Origin: Hallerella sp963629575
GTDB lineage: Bacteria; Fibrobacterota; Fibrobacteria; Fibrobacterales; Fibrobacteraceae
Direction: 5' to 3'
DNA length: 26,270 bases
Assembly (NCBI GenBank): GCA_963629575.1
Contig: CAVGIM010000043.1
Location: forward strand, 1-26,270
Part shown: piece by piece, positions 16,243-22,313 of the stretch
Numbering within the stretch: the stretch's first letter is position 1
How the letters are laid out: each line of letters starts with the position of its first letter
Program-made: the position numbers and the translations under genes
Notes under the pieces: generated by a model
What the model was told of the DNA's origin: nothing
What the model saw: only the letters and a program-made list of their open reading frames with translations
The model's database searches: none

Positions 16243-16257
16243 GCCGCATCGTGCGGC
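16243..16257 (-). promoter_or_regulatory. Perfect hairpin in the groES leader
   Basis: GCCGCA-N3-TGCGGC lies within the predicted groES 5' leader, 31 bases upstream of the start codon. It has no U-tract and no resemblance to CIRCE. It may stabilise the mRNA or be a small operator; a thermosensor role is not supported because it does not cover the Shine-Dalgarno sequence. Confidence 0.5.
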
Positions 16258-16279
16258 ATCTTTGTTCGCTTTGTGCTAC

Positions 16280-16294
16280 GCAAGAATCGTGCCA
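16280..16294 (-). promoter_or_regulatory. Sigma-54 (-24/-12) promoter of groES-groEL
   Basis: On the minus strand TGGCACGATTCTTGC exactly matches TGGCACG-N4-TTGC, preceded by the favoured T. The predicted start is near 16268. The four spacer bases differ from the dnaK and grpE sites, so this is not a copy of the same segment. Confidence 0.85.
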
Positions 16295-16354
16295 ACAGAT
16301 ATTTTGGGAAAATTTTTGGATAAAATGGCGAAAAAACGAAAAAAAAAGAGAATT

Positions 16355-16384
16355 CTGTTTCAATATATGTTTCACTTTGAAACA
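16355..16384. promoter_or_regulatory. Putative enhancer-binding-protein sites for groES
   Basis: On the minus strand TGTTTCAAAGTGAAACA (16368-16384) is a perfect palindrome with a 3-base centre, centred about 108 bp upstream of the predicted groES start. It is followed five bases later by a further half-site, TGAAACAG (16355-16362). It could also influence the divergent gene starting at 16491. Confidence 0.65.
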
Positions 16385-16490
16385 GTCTGTCCGTTTCCAT
16401 GCTGCACGCTGGCTTTCCGGTTCGAAATCTTTTAAAATCCTTCTCTGGCATCTTTTCTATATTTCGGCGCAACACAATGCGAGGTTTCCG

Positions 16491-17222
16491 ATGAGCTACC
16501 AATCCAAGGCCGAAAAGAATTTTCAGAATCTGTCCACAAATCCCTATCCCGGCAGGGGAATCGTGCTTGGAACGTCTCCGGATGGCAAGTCCCTTGTCCA
16601 GGTTTACTGGATCATGGGGCGGAGCGAAAACAGCCGGAACCGTGTCTTCGAACTGGAAGATTCGGGATTTGTCAGGACTCGGGCCTTTGACGAAAGCAAG
16701 CTTTCCGATCCGCACCTGATTATCTACTATCCGGCGCGCAGCCTGCCGAACGCCCATATCGTAACGAACGGGGACCAGACCGATACGATTTTCGATGCGA
16801 TTCGTCTGGGAGGGACCTTCGAAAGCGCCCTTTCGACCAGGGAATACGAAGACGACGCGCCGAATTTCACGCCGCGCATTTCGGGGATTACGTATCGCGC
16901 GGCAAGCCCATACGTGTATCAGCTTTCGGTTCTCAAGTCCGCGGACAACTCGGAAGAGGCGGGCTGCATTCGCGAAACGTTCAGCTATGAAAAGGCGCTT
17001 CCGGGTCTCGGGCACTTCGTTTCGACCTACGTGACGAACGGAAGCCCGATCCCTTCCTTTGAAGGCGTTCCCCAGTGGATGCCCATCTTCGATTCCGCGG
17101 AAAAGACGCTCGACGCTTACTGGAACGCCCTGGACGCTTCGAACAAGGTGTCTCTCCTGGTGAAGTGGATAGACAGGGAAACCTTTGCCGCCAAGACGCT
17201 TCTCGTAAACAAGCTAGGATAG
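16491..17222 (+). CDS. IMP cyclohydrolase (PurO-type, PF07826 family)
   Basis: The 243-residue protein starts at the ATG at 16491 with GAGG ten bases upstream; the open frame extends further 5' but that part covers regulatory DNA. The segment NPYPGRGIVLGTSPDGKSLVQ, cut here as NPYPGRGIVLG and SPDGKSLVQVYWIMGRSENS, followed by SRNRVF, is the hallmark of the IMP cyclohydrolase-like family related to archaeal PurO. Such enzymes close the ring of FAICAR to give IMP, the last step of purine synthesis. There is no fused AICAR transformylase domain, so a separate enzyme would be needed. It stands alone, divergent from groES and convergent with the ABC transporter. A TATATT box lies at 16458-16463, without a clear -35. 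Confidence 0.85.
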   Translation: MSYQSKAEKNFQNLSTNPYPGRGIVLGTSPDGKSLVQVYWIMGRSENSRNRVFELEDSGFVRTRAFDESKLSDPHLIIYYPARSLPNAHIVTNGDQTDTIFDAIRLGGTFESALSTREYEDDAPNFTPRISGITYRAASPYVYQLSVLKSADNSEEAGCIRETFSYEKALPGLGHFVSTYVTNGSPIPSFEGVPQWMPIFDSAEKTLDAYWNALDASNKVSLLVKWIDRETFAAKTLLVNKLG

Positions 17223-17238
17223 ACTTTTAGTTTGAATA

Positions 17239-17275
17239 CAAAAAAGGCTCTGCGTGTTCGCGAGGCCTTTTTCTT
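17239..17275. terminator. Bidirectional terminator between convergent genes
   Basis: AAAAAAGGCTCTGCG pairs with CGCGAGGCCTTTTT around a 4-base loop. A-runs on one side and T-runs on the other make it work in both directions, serving the IMP cyclohydrolase gene (+) and the ABC transporter operon (-). Confidence 0.85.
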
Positions 17276-17298
17276 TTTCCGTTCTATTTTCGCCCGCC

Positions 17299-18045
17299 CT
17301 ATTTTCGGAGAGCGGAAAGGAAATCCTTGAGACGTTCGTCTTTCGGATTTTCGAAGATTTCCTTGGGCGTGCCGTCTTCCTTGATAACGCCGTCGGCAAG
17401 GAAGAGAACCCGGTTGGCGACTTCGCGGGCGAAGCTCATCTCGTGCGTAACGACGACCATCGTCATGCCGGAGCTTGCGAGGTCCTTCATAATTTTTAGT
17501 ACTTCGCCGACCATTTCCGGGTCGAGCGCGCTGGTCGGTTCGTCGAAAAGAATGACTTCGGGATTCATGGCGAGGGCCCGCGCGATGGCGATGCGTTGCT
17601 GCTGTCCGCCGGAAAGCTGTGCGGGGTAATGGTTCGCCCGATCGGAAAGCCCTATCCGTTCGAGAAGTTCCTTCGATTTCGCTTCGGCTTCGGAAACGGT
17701 CATTTTTCCGAGCTTGACCGGGGCAAACAGGATGTTCTTTTGCGCGGTCATGTTTTTAAACAGATTGAACTGCTGAAAAACCATGCCGATACGCTCGCGG
17801 ACGAGATGGCTCGGAACATCCTTGGCGAGAATGCTCTTGCCGTCGAGCAGAATGTCGCCGTCGGTCGGACGTTCCAGAAGATTCATCAGACGCAAAAACG
17901 TCGATTTGCCGCAGCCGGAAGGCCCGATGACCGCGATAACGTCGCCCTTGTGAATGTCGAGGGAAATTCCCTTCAAAATTTGCTTGTCCCCGTAGGACTT
18001 GCCCAGATTCTTGATCTGGATGAGAATTTCGCGATTATCGTTCAT
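17299..18045 (-). CDS. Polar amino-acid ABC transporter, ATP-binding protein (GlnQ-like)
   Basis: The 248-residue protein has a complete ABC ATPase: Walker A GPSGCGKST (about 41-49), Q-loop VFQQFNLF, signature LSGGQQQRIAIARAL, Walker B VILFDEPTSALD and switch histidine in VVVTHEM. Length and wording of motifs fit the polar amino-acid uptake (PAAT) subfamily (GlnQ, HisP, ArtP). It overlaps the binding protein-permease gene by 11 bases and is cotranscribed with it. Together the two genes encode a whole importer, with the permease presumably acting as a homodimer. The amino acid transported cannot be told from sequence. Confidence 0.95.
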   Translation of the reverse strand: MNDNREILIQIKNLGKSYGDKQILKGISLDIHKGDVIAVIGPSGCGKSTFLRLMNLLERPTDGDILLDGKSILAKDVPSHLVRERIGMVFQQFNLFKNMTAQKNILFAPVKLGKMTVSEAEAKSKELLERIGLSDRANHYPAQLSGGQQQRIAIARALAMNPEVILFDEPTSALDPEMVGEVLKIMKDLASSGMTMVVVTHEMSFAREVANRVLFLADGVIKEDGTPKEIFENPKDERLKDFLSALRK

Positions 18046-19525
18046 TTTTCTTCAACCTTTTTTCGAGACGGGCGACGCATGCCGAAAGGCTCGCGACGAG
18101 GATAAAATAGATGGCGGCGACGGCGAGAAGCGGAAGCATCGCTTCGTAAGTCGTGCTGCGGATGATGTCGCCAGCGCGCGTCAGGTCGGTGAGACCGATG
18201 TAGCCGCAAATCGACGTTTCCTTGATAAGCGAAATGAATTCGTTGGTGAGAGCGGGCAGTGAATTTTTCGCCGCCTGCGGATAGACAATCGAAACGAGAA
18301 TCGTACGGAAACGGAGTCCGAGACTTCTGCCCGCTTCGATTTGCCCCGGATCGACTCCCTTGATCCCTCCGCGGATGATTTCGGAAACGTAGGCGCCCGA
18401 ATTGATGCCGAAAGCGATGATGGCGACTAGAATCTTGTTGATGTTCACCGAAGAGAAGACGATATAGTAGATGATAAGCAGCTGGACCATCATCGGCGTT
18501 CCGCGGACAATCGCGACGTAAGCCTTTCCGATTGCATTCGGAATCTTGAAGTTGCCGTTCATTTCGTTGCTAGTCCGGACGACCGCGATAAGGAAACCCG
18601 CGAAAATGCCGAAAAGCGCGGCAAAGAAGGAAATGAGCAGCGTGTTTCCGAGTCCCTGGACGATGTACTTCCAGCGCGCATCCTTGACGAAATTCTTGTA
18701 GAAATGATCCCCGAAGCTTTCCCCGGAAATCGCTTTCTCGTCGCCGCGGACAACGACAACCACCTTGTTATCGGCGTATGTATCGGTGAAATTGATGGAC
18801 TGTTTCCGTTCCTCGGTAACGGTGAATCCGGAAAATCCGATGTCCGCCTTGCCGGAACTTACCGCATTGATGATGGCATCGAACTCGATGTCCTGGATTT
18901 CTAGCGAGCGTCCGAGATAATCCGCGATATATTTGCCGATTTCGATGTCGATGCCGACAATGCCCTCTACCGTGTGATATTCGTAAGGCGGAAACAGCGC
19001 GTTAGTCGAAAGGATAAGCTTTGGCGCGTCCTTGACCTTTTGGGAATAATGGAACGATCCGCTTTTTTTGATGTATGTGTTGAAGATGGAATCGTAAGTT
19101 CCGTCGGACTTGAGCTTGCGGATGGCTGCGTTTACGCTGTCGAGGAGAGCCTCGTTTCCCTTGGCGACAACTCCGGCATAAGTTTCTTCGACAAAGATTT
19201 CGTCAAGGATTCGAAGCGACGGATTCTGTTCGACAAACGCTTTGGCCGGCTGGTCGTCGCTGAGGACGGCGTCGATTTTTCCCTGGAGAAGCGCCTGGAT
19301 GGCGTCGGCGAGCTTCGTGTAGCGCTCTACCTGAATTTTGGCGGTGTCGCCTCCGAAGTCGGAAGCGTAAATGTCCGCCGTGTTGCCGATCTGGACGCCA
19401 ACTTTCTTGTGGCCTAAATCGTTTACGCAAAAAACCTTGTTTTCCAAGGCTTTGTCGTTGCTACATGCCGCAATGGATAGAAGTATCGCTGATGCGGCAA
19501 GAATCTGGAATATTTTTCGAATCAT
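18035..19525 (-). CDS. Amino-acid ABC transporter binding protein-permease fusion, binding domain apparently circularly permuted
   Basis: The 496-residue protein starts at the ATG at 19525; the open frame continues upstream into promoter DNA. Residues 1-21 are a lipoprotein signal with lipobox SIAAC. Residues about 30-155 (VNDLGHKKVGVQIGNTADIYA, cut at KKVGVQIGNTADIYA, to DGTYDSIFNTYI) correspond to the second lobe and C-terminus of an SBP_bac_3 domain. Residues about 168-262 (KLILSTNALFPPYEY, VGIDIEIGKYIAD, GFSGFTVTEERKQSINF) correspond to the normal N-terminal lobe. The lobe order is thus reversed. Residues about 285-490 are a permease with several membrane segments and the EAA-type loop EAGRSLGLRFRTILVSIV. 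Fused PAAT importers exist, but I do not know one with this order. Two decayed tandem binding domains are an alternative origin. Confidence 0.9.
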   Translation of the reverse strand: MIRKIFQILAASAILLSIAACSNDKALENKVFCVNDLGHKKVGVQIGNTADIYASDFGGDTAKIQVERYTKLADAIQALLQGKIDAVLSDDQPAKAFVEQNPSLRILDEIFVEETYAGVVAKGNEALLDSVNAAIRKLKSDGTYDSIFNTYIKKSGSFHYSQKVKDAPKLILSTNALFPPYEYHTVEGIVGIDIEIGKYIADYLGRSLEIQDIEFDAIINAVSSGKADIGFSGFTVTEERKQSINFTDTYADNKVVVVVRGDEKAISGESFGDHFYKNFVKDARWKYIVQGLGNTLLISFFAALFGIFAGFLIAVVRTSNEMNGNFKIPNAIGKAYVAIVRGTPMMVQLLIIYYIVFSSVNINKILVAIIAFGINSGAYVSEIIRGGIKGVDPGQIEAGRSLGLRFRTILVSIVYPQAAKNSLPALTNEFISLIKETSICGYIGLTDLTRAGDIIRSTTYEAMLPLLAVAAIYFILVASLSACVARLEKRLKKNER

Positions 19526-19555
19526 CTTCAAGTTATGGTTGGTTGTGAAAATCCG

Positions 19556-19584
19556 AATATAGGATATTTGATGGAAATTGACAA
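19556..19584 (-). promoter_or_regulatory. Sigma-70 type promoter of the ABC transporter operon
   Basis: On the minus strand TTGTCA (19584-19579) and TATATT (19561-19556) are spaced by 17 bases, about 30 bases upstream of the start codon. It is divergent from the repeat region upstream of ssrA. Confidence 0.65.
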
Positions 19585-19589
19585 AAAAA

Positions 19590-19708
19590 GGTCGCGTTTT
19601 ATCGACAGGGACCTGTCTCAACCAGAGCTTTTGTGATTGCCTATTGCGTTTCTTGCGGAAGTTTGCTATATTTCTTTCTGTAATTTTATCTTGGGGGTGC
19701 TCTGGTTT
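19590..19708 (+). repeat. Upstream tandem copy of the ssrA promoter and 5' end (copy A)
   Basis: Positions 19590-19632 equal 19785-19827 with two mismatches in 43 bases. Positions 19690-19708 equal 19881-19899 exactly (cttgggggtgctctggttt), the latter being the first bases of tmRNA. The part between is diverged but keeps a promoter, TTGCGT-17-TATATT (19644-19672). Copy A therefore carries a promoter and a tmRNA 5' fragment but no tmRNA body. Confidence 0.8.
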
Positions 19709-19784
19709 GCTTCGCCCCGGCTTTTCGCCGTGTCTCACCCCTTCGGGGCGTAACGCGAGGCGTTACGGCTAAAACGCTCCCGTT
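19709..19784. repeat. Hairpin-rich spacer between the two ssrA promoter copies
   Basis: It contains CCCC-TTC-GGGG and GTAACGC-GAG-GCGTTAC (both perfect) plus longer GC-rich self-complementary segments. There is no open frame of note. It resembles a REP-like insertion after the truncated tmRNA 5' copy. Apart from copies A and B, nothing else is seen in the 19526-19883 gap. Confidence 0.5.
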
Positions 19785-19880
19785 GGTCGCGTTTTATCGA
19801 CAGGGATCTGTCTCGACCAGAGCTTTTAGCGTGGATTTGTTTTCCTGGAGAAAGTTTATTATATTTTATATGTCTTCTCA
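19785..19880 (+). promoter_or_regulatory. ssrA promoter region (copy B)
   Basis: TTGTTT (19837-19842) and TATATT (19860-19865) are spaced by 17 bases, placing the start near 19872, about a dozen bases before the mature tmRNA 5' end, which RNase P would make. The upstream part 19785-19827 repeats 19590-19632. Its segment ctgtctcgaccagagc is complementary, 13 of 16, to the tmRNA 5' end gctctggtttcgacag. Confidence 0.65.
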
Positions 19881-19883
19881 CTT

Positions 19884-20237
19884 GGGGGTGCTCTGGTTTC
19901 GACAGGGCTGCTGAAGGGTAAGTTGCGTGCCGAGGGTCTGGTTGGCCTCGTTAAAAAACCGGAAAACAATAAGTGCTAACGAAGAATACGCACTCGCTGC
20001 TTAGTTTATAGCAACGCCGGAACCTCTTCCTCTCCCACGGGAATAGGAGCTCCGGTCGCAATGTGGGATAGGAATGTGCCGTGCTCCGGGGTGCAGTCCG
20101 AAATTTTCGGGGCTGGCTGGGCTTTGCGCCGACCTTCTTGGGCGTGAAAACCGGCGAGACTTTAAATACGAAGGAAACGCACGTAGGAATGAACAGGGAT
20201 GCGGTTTTGGACAGGAGTTCGACTCTCCTCACCTCCA
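19884..20237 (+). ncRNA. ssrA: Transfer-messenger RNA (tmRNA)
   Basis: The 354-base RNA rescues stalled ribosomes. The 5' acceptor strand GGGGGUG pairs with CACCUCC (20230-20236) with one G-U, and the discriminator is A20237. CCA is not encoded. The T arm is GAG-UUCGACU-CUC. The tag frame at 19975-20004 reads gct aac gaa gaa tac gca ctc gct gct tag, giving ANEEYALAA, which ends in the usual hydrophobic ALAA proteolysis signal. It is a one-piece tmRNA with no sign of permutation. A terminator follows. Confidence 0.97.
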
Positions 20238-20243
20238 CTTCTA

Positions 20244-20276
20244 GCGACAGTCGCTTGTAGGCGGCTGTCGCCTTTT
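20244..20276. terminator. Terminator after ssrA
   Basis: GCGACAG (20244-20250) and CTGTCGC (20265-20271) form a perfect stem, followed by CTTTTC. It lies seven bases after the tmRNA 3' end and 12 bases before the end of the convergent trpCF gene, so it may act in both directions. Confidence 0.75.
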
Positions 20277-20287
20277 CAATTCGATTG

Positions 20288-21766
20288 TTAGGCGGAGCGG
20301 ATAGCCTTGAAAAAATCCTGAAGCTTCTTCGGGTCCTTTTTCCCGGGCAAGCTTTCGAGCGAAGACGATAGGTCCACAAGTTCCGGCTGGAATCGTTCGA
20401 CGATTGTTCCGATGTTTTCGGGCGAAATGCCTCCGGCCATCCAGAGAGCGTTCCTTTCCCGGACGGTATCGACCAGAGCGTCTGCTATCCGCATTCCTGT
20501 TCCGCCGAGGGTTTCGGGTTGGTAGGCGTCGATGAGCGTTCGAGGCAAAGATAGGCGATAGTCTTTTCGGATGTCTTTTGCCTGGGATTCTGTCTGGATG
20601 CGTCTTGCTTCGTAGCCTCCGAAGTTCATGGCGCTTTCTTCGGGAATGCGGTAGCCGTGAAACTGGATGCCGTCGAGCGCTCCTTCGCTCGCAAGCGAAA
20701 GGGCTCTCGCTTCTTCCGGGGATCCGCTTTCCGCGACGACTCCGACGAGAAGCGGTCCGAGGTCTCCGAATTTTTTTCGGATTTCTTGCGATATCTTCCG
20801 GACGGTCTGCGCTTCGGCCTTTCTTGCGCTTTTTGCGTAGAAGACAAATCCCAGCATGTTTGCCCCGAGTTCCGCGGCGAGAATGGCGTCTTCGGCGTTC
20901 GTGATTCCGCAGATCTTTGCGAGAGGCTTTCCGGGAAATTTTTCGCGGACCGATTCGCGCCTTTCCGCGAGACGCTTCCAGAAGGCGCCATGGCGGTCTG
21001 GTTTCGCGTCCAGAAAAGCTTTTACCAGGTTCTGCGCGCTGTCGGGAGCCTTGGCCGCGGCTTCTCCGACGAGGATGCCTTCGAAACCAAGCCTTCTTGC
21101 GAACGCGGCGTCTTTCGGCAAGAGAATTCCGCTTTCGAAAACGGCTCGGGAGCCTAGATCTCTGCGGAACGCGGCGGGGACTAGCGGGTCCATGGCGAAA
21201 GTCTTGAGATCTCTGGCGTTTACGCCGGCGACGGTTGTTCCGTCCTTTTGCACGAGCTTTAGCTTTCGCAGGTCATCCTTGGTCCGGACTTCGACAAATG
21301 GCGTCATTCCAAGAGCTCGGGCGCGTCCTGCCATCGTCTTGATCGCTTCGTCCGAAAGAATCCGGGCGATGAGAAGAACCGCGTCCGCTCCAAAATCGTA
21401 TGCGACATCGATTTCTTCCGGGAAAAGGAGAAAATCCTTGCGAAGTATGGCGACGTTCGGGGCGCTGCGGGCGACACGGTCCAAGTCGGCGAGCGACCCG
21501 TGGAAATAGTTCGATTCGGTCAGAACGGAAATGGCGGAGGTTCCGGCCGCTGCGTATTTTTGGGCTGTCGCCTTGGGGTCGAGGTCCATCGCGATGTTTC
21601 CCTTGGACGGGGAAGAACGCTTGATTTCGAGAATGGTACCGGGGCTTTCGATGAAAGGATGTAGCGGACGGTTTCGCTTGGGGCGGTCCATGCCGAACGT
21701 GATTCCCTGGCGTTCCATGTCCGCCTTGCGCTTGGCGATGATTTCTGCAAGAATGTCTCGGCTCAT
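20288..21766 (-). CDS. trpCF: Indole-3-glycerol phosphate synthase / phosphoribosylanthranilate isomerase fusion
   Basis: The 492-residue bifunctional enzyme catalyses two consecutive steps of tryptophan synthesis. The N-terminal IGPS barrel (about 1-255) has EIKRSSPSKG (E47, K49), LRKDFL (K110), GVNARDLKTF (N183) and FESGI (E211, S212). The C-terminal PRAI barrel (about 282-492) has KICGI (C286), GFVFYAKSARK, IQFHG, AGGISPENI and VDLSSSLES with PGKKD. Fusion in the order C-F is known from enterobacteria. No other trp gene is adjacent, so the pathway genes are dispersed. A terminator separates it from rpoZ upstream, and no clear promoter was found in the 75-base gap. The Shine-Dalgarno sequence is weak (GCGAGTAAAAG). 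Confidence 0.95.
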   Translation of the reverse strand: MSRDILAEIIAKRKADMERQGITFGMDRPKRNRPLHPFIESPGTILEIKRSSPSKGNIAMDLDPKATAQKYAAAGTSAISVLTESNYFHGSLADLDRVARSAPNVAILRKDFLLFPEEIDVAYDFGADAVLLIARILSDEAIKTMAGRARALGMTPFVEVRTKDDLRKLKLVQKDGTTVAGVNARDLKTFAMDPLVPAAFRRDLGSRAVFESGILLPKDAAFARRLGFEGILVGEAAAKAPDSAQNLVKAFLDAKPDRHGAFWKRLAERRESVREKFPGKPLAKICGITNAEDAILAAELGANMLGFVFYAKSARKAEAQTVRKISQEIRKKFGDLGPLLVGVVAESGSPEEARALSLASEGALDGIQFHGYRIPEESAMNFGGYEARRIQTESQAKDIRKDYRLSLPRTLIDAYQPETLGGTGMRIADALVDTVRERNALWMAGGISPENIGTIVERFQPELVDLSSSLESLPGKKDPKKLQDFFKAIRSA

Positions 21767-21790
21767 CTTTTACTCGCTAGTTTTTTCATA

Positions 21791-21823
21791 AAATAGAAAA
21801 GGCGACCGTTGCGGTCACCTTTT
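21791..21823 (-). terminator. Terminator after rpoZ
   Basis: On the minus strand AAAAGGTGACCG pairs with CGGTCGCCTTTT around a 3-base loop, followed by CTATTTTATG. It sits about 20 bases after the rpoZ stop codon. Confidence 0.75.
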
Positions 21824-21841
21824 GGGAGAACGGAATTCTTT

Positions 21842-22162
21842 CTATATCCCGAATGCGTCGTTCGCGGATTCCGTAGAGGTTTCGTCGCTTGCCTGCTCGG
21901 AGCTTGTCTGGCGAGTTTCGGCTTGCTTCGCCTTTTCGCGACGCGCTTCCGCTTCTTCGTGACTGAGCATCGTAAGACGGTTAGACTTGAACTTGTCCAT
22001 GGCGATGGTGGTGGGCTTTGACGAGAGCTGGAGATAACCTGCGACAGCCTGTTCGTTGATAAAGCGAGCTTCTTGAGCCATCATAACGACAGCGCGAAAC
22101 GTAGAGCCCTTGCAGGCTTCGCTTGCATAAATATCGTCAAGGTAAACGCGATGATTGGACAT
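21842..22162 (-). CDS. rpoZ: RNA polymerase omega subunit
   Basis: This 106-residue protein has the omega core: CKGSTFRAVVMMAQEARFINE corresponds to the RF-x-LV-x-A-x-RARQ-x-N/Q region (cut here: FRAVVMMAQEARFINE), and SSKPTTIAMDKFKSNRL corresponds to the K-PTTIAL-E-I region. An acidic, low-complexity tail of ~35 residues follows. Omega assists RNA polymerase assembly and in many bacteria contributes to ppGpp binding. The start codon is preceded by AAGGTGG. It lies 21 bases after tRNA-Ser and was probably transcribed with it from the promoter at 22284-22313. The C-terminal tail is not conserved in the family. Confidence 0.8.
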   Translation of the reverse strand: MSNHRVYLDDIYASEACKGSTFRAVVMMAQEARFINEQAVAGYLQLSSKPTTIAMDKFKSNRLTMLSHEEAEARREKAKQAETRQTSSEQASDETSTESANDAFGI

Positions 22163-22183
22163 AAGCCACCTTGTAAAGTTTAG

Positions 22184-22268
22184 AAGAGGGAGAGGGATTC
22201 GAACCCTCGTTACAGTTAAGTAAACACGCTTTCCAAGCGTGCGCCTTCAACCACTCGGCCATCCCTCC
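22184..22268 (-). tRNA. tRNA-Ser (anticodon GGA)
   Basis: The minus strand folds as a class II tRNA of 85 bases: acceptor GGAGGGA/UCCCUCU, D stem GCC/GGC with GAGUGGUUGAA loop, anticodon stem CACGC/GCGUG with loop UUGGAAA, a long variable arm with UUAC/GUAA stem, and T arm GAGGG-UUCGAAU-CCCUC. The first pair is a G-U wobble and position 73 reads U, where serine tRNAs usually have G. CCA is not encoded (CTA follows). Confidence 0.93.
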
Positions 22269-22283
22269 AAAGGATGCGTCCCA

Positions 22284-22313
22284 AAGATAGTAAAAACAGT
22301 TGGAACTTGTCAA
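22284..22313 (-). promoter_or_regulatory. Sigma-70 promoter of tRNA-Ser and rpoZ
   Basis: On the minus strand TTGACA (22313-22308) and TATCTT (22289-22284) are spaced by 18 bases. The start would fall about 8 bases before the tRNA 5' end. The -35 box overlaps the stop codon of the oligopeptidase gene. Confidence 0.7.

Noticed and set aside
16243..16257. CIRCE operator in the groES leader
   Set aside because: The hairpin GCCGCA-N3-TGCGGC has neither the sequence nor the 9-base spacer of CIRCE (TTAGCACTC-N9-GAGTGCTAA).
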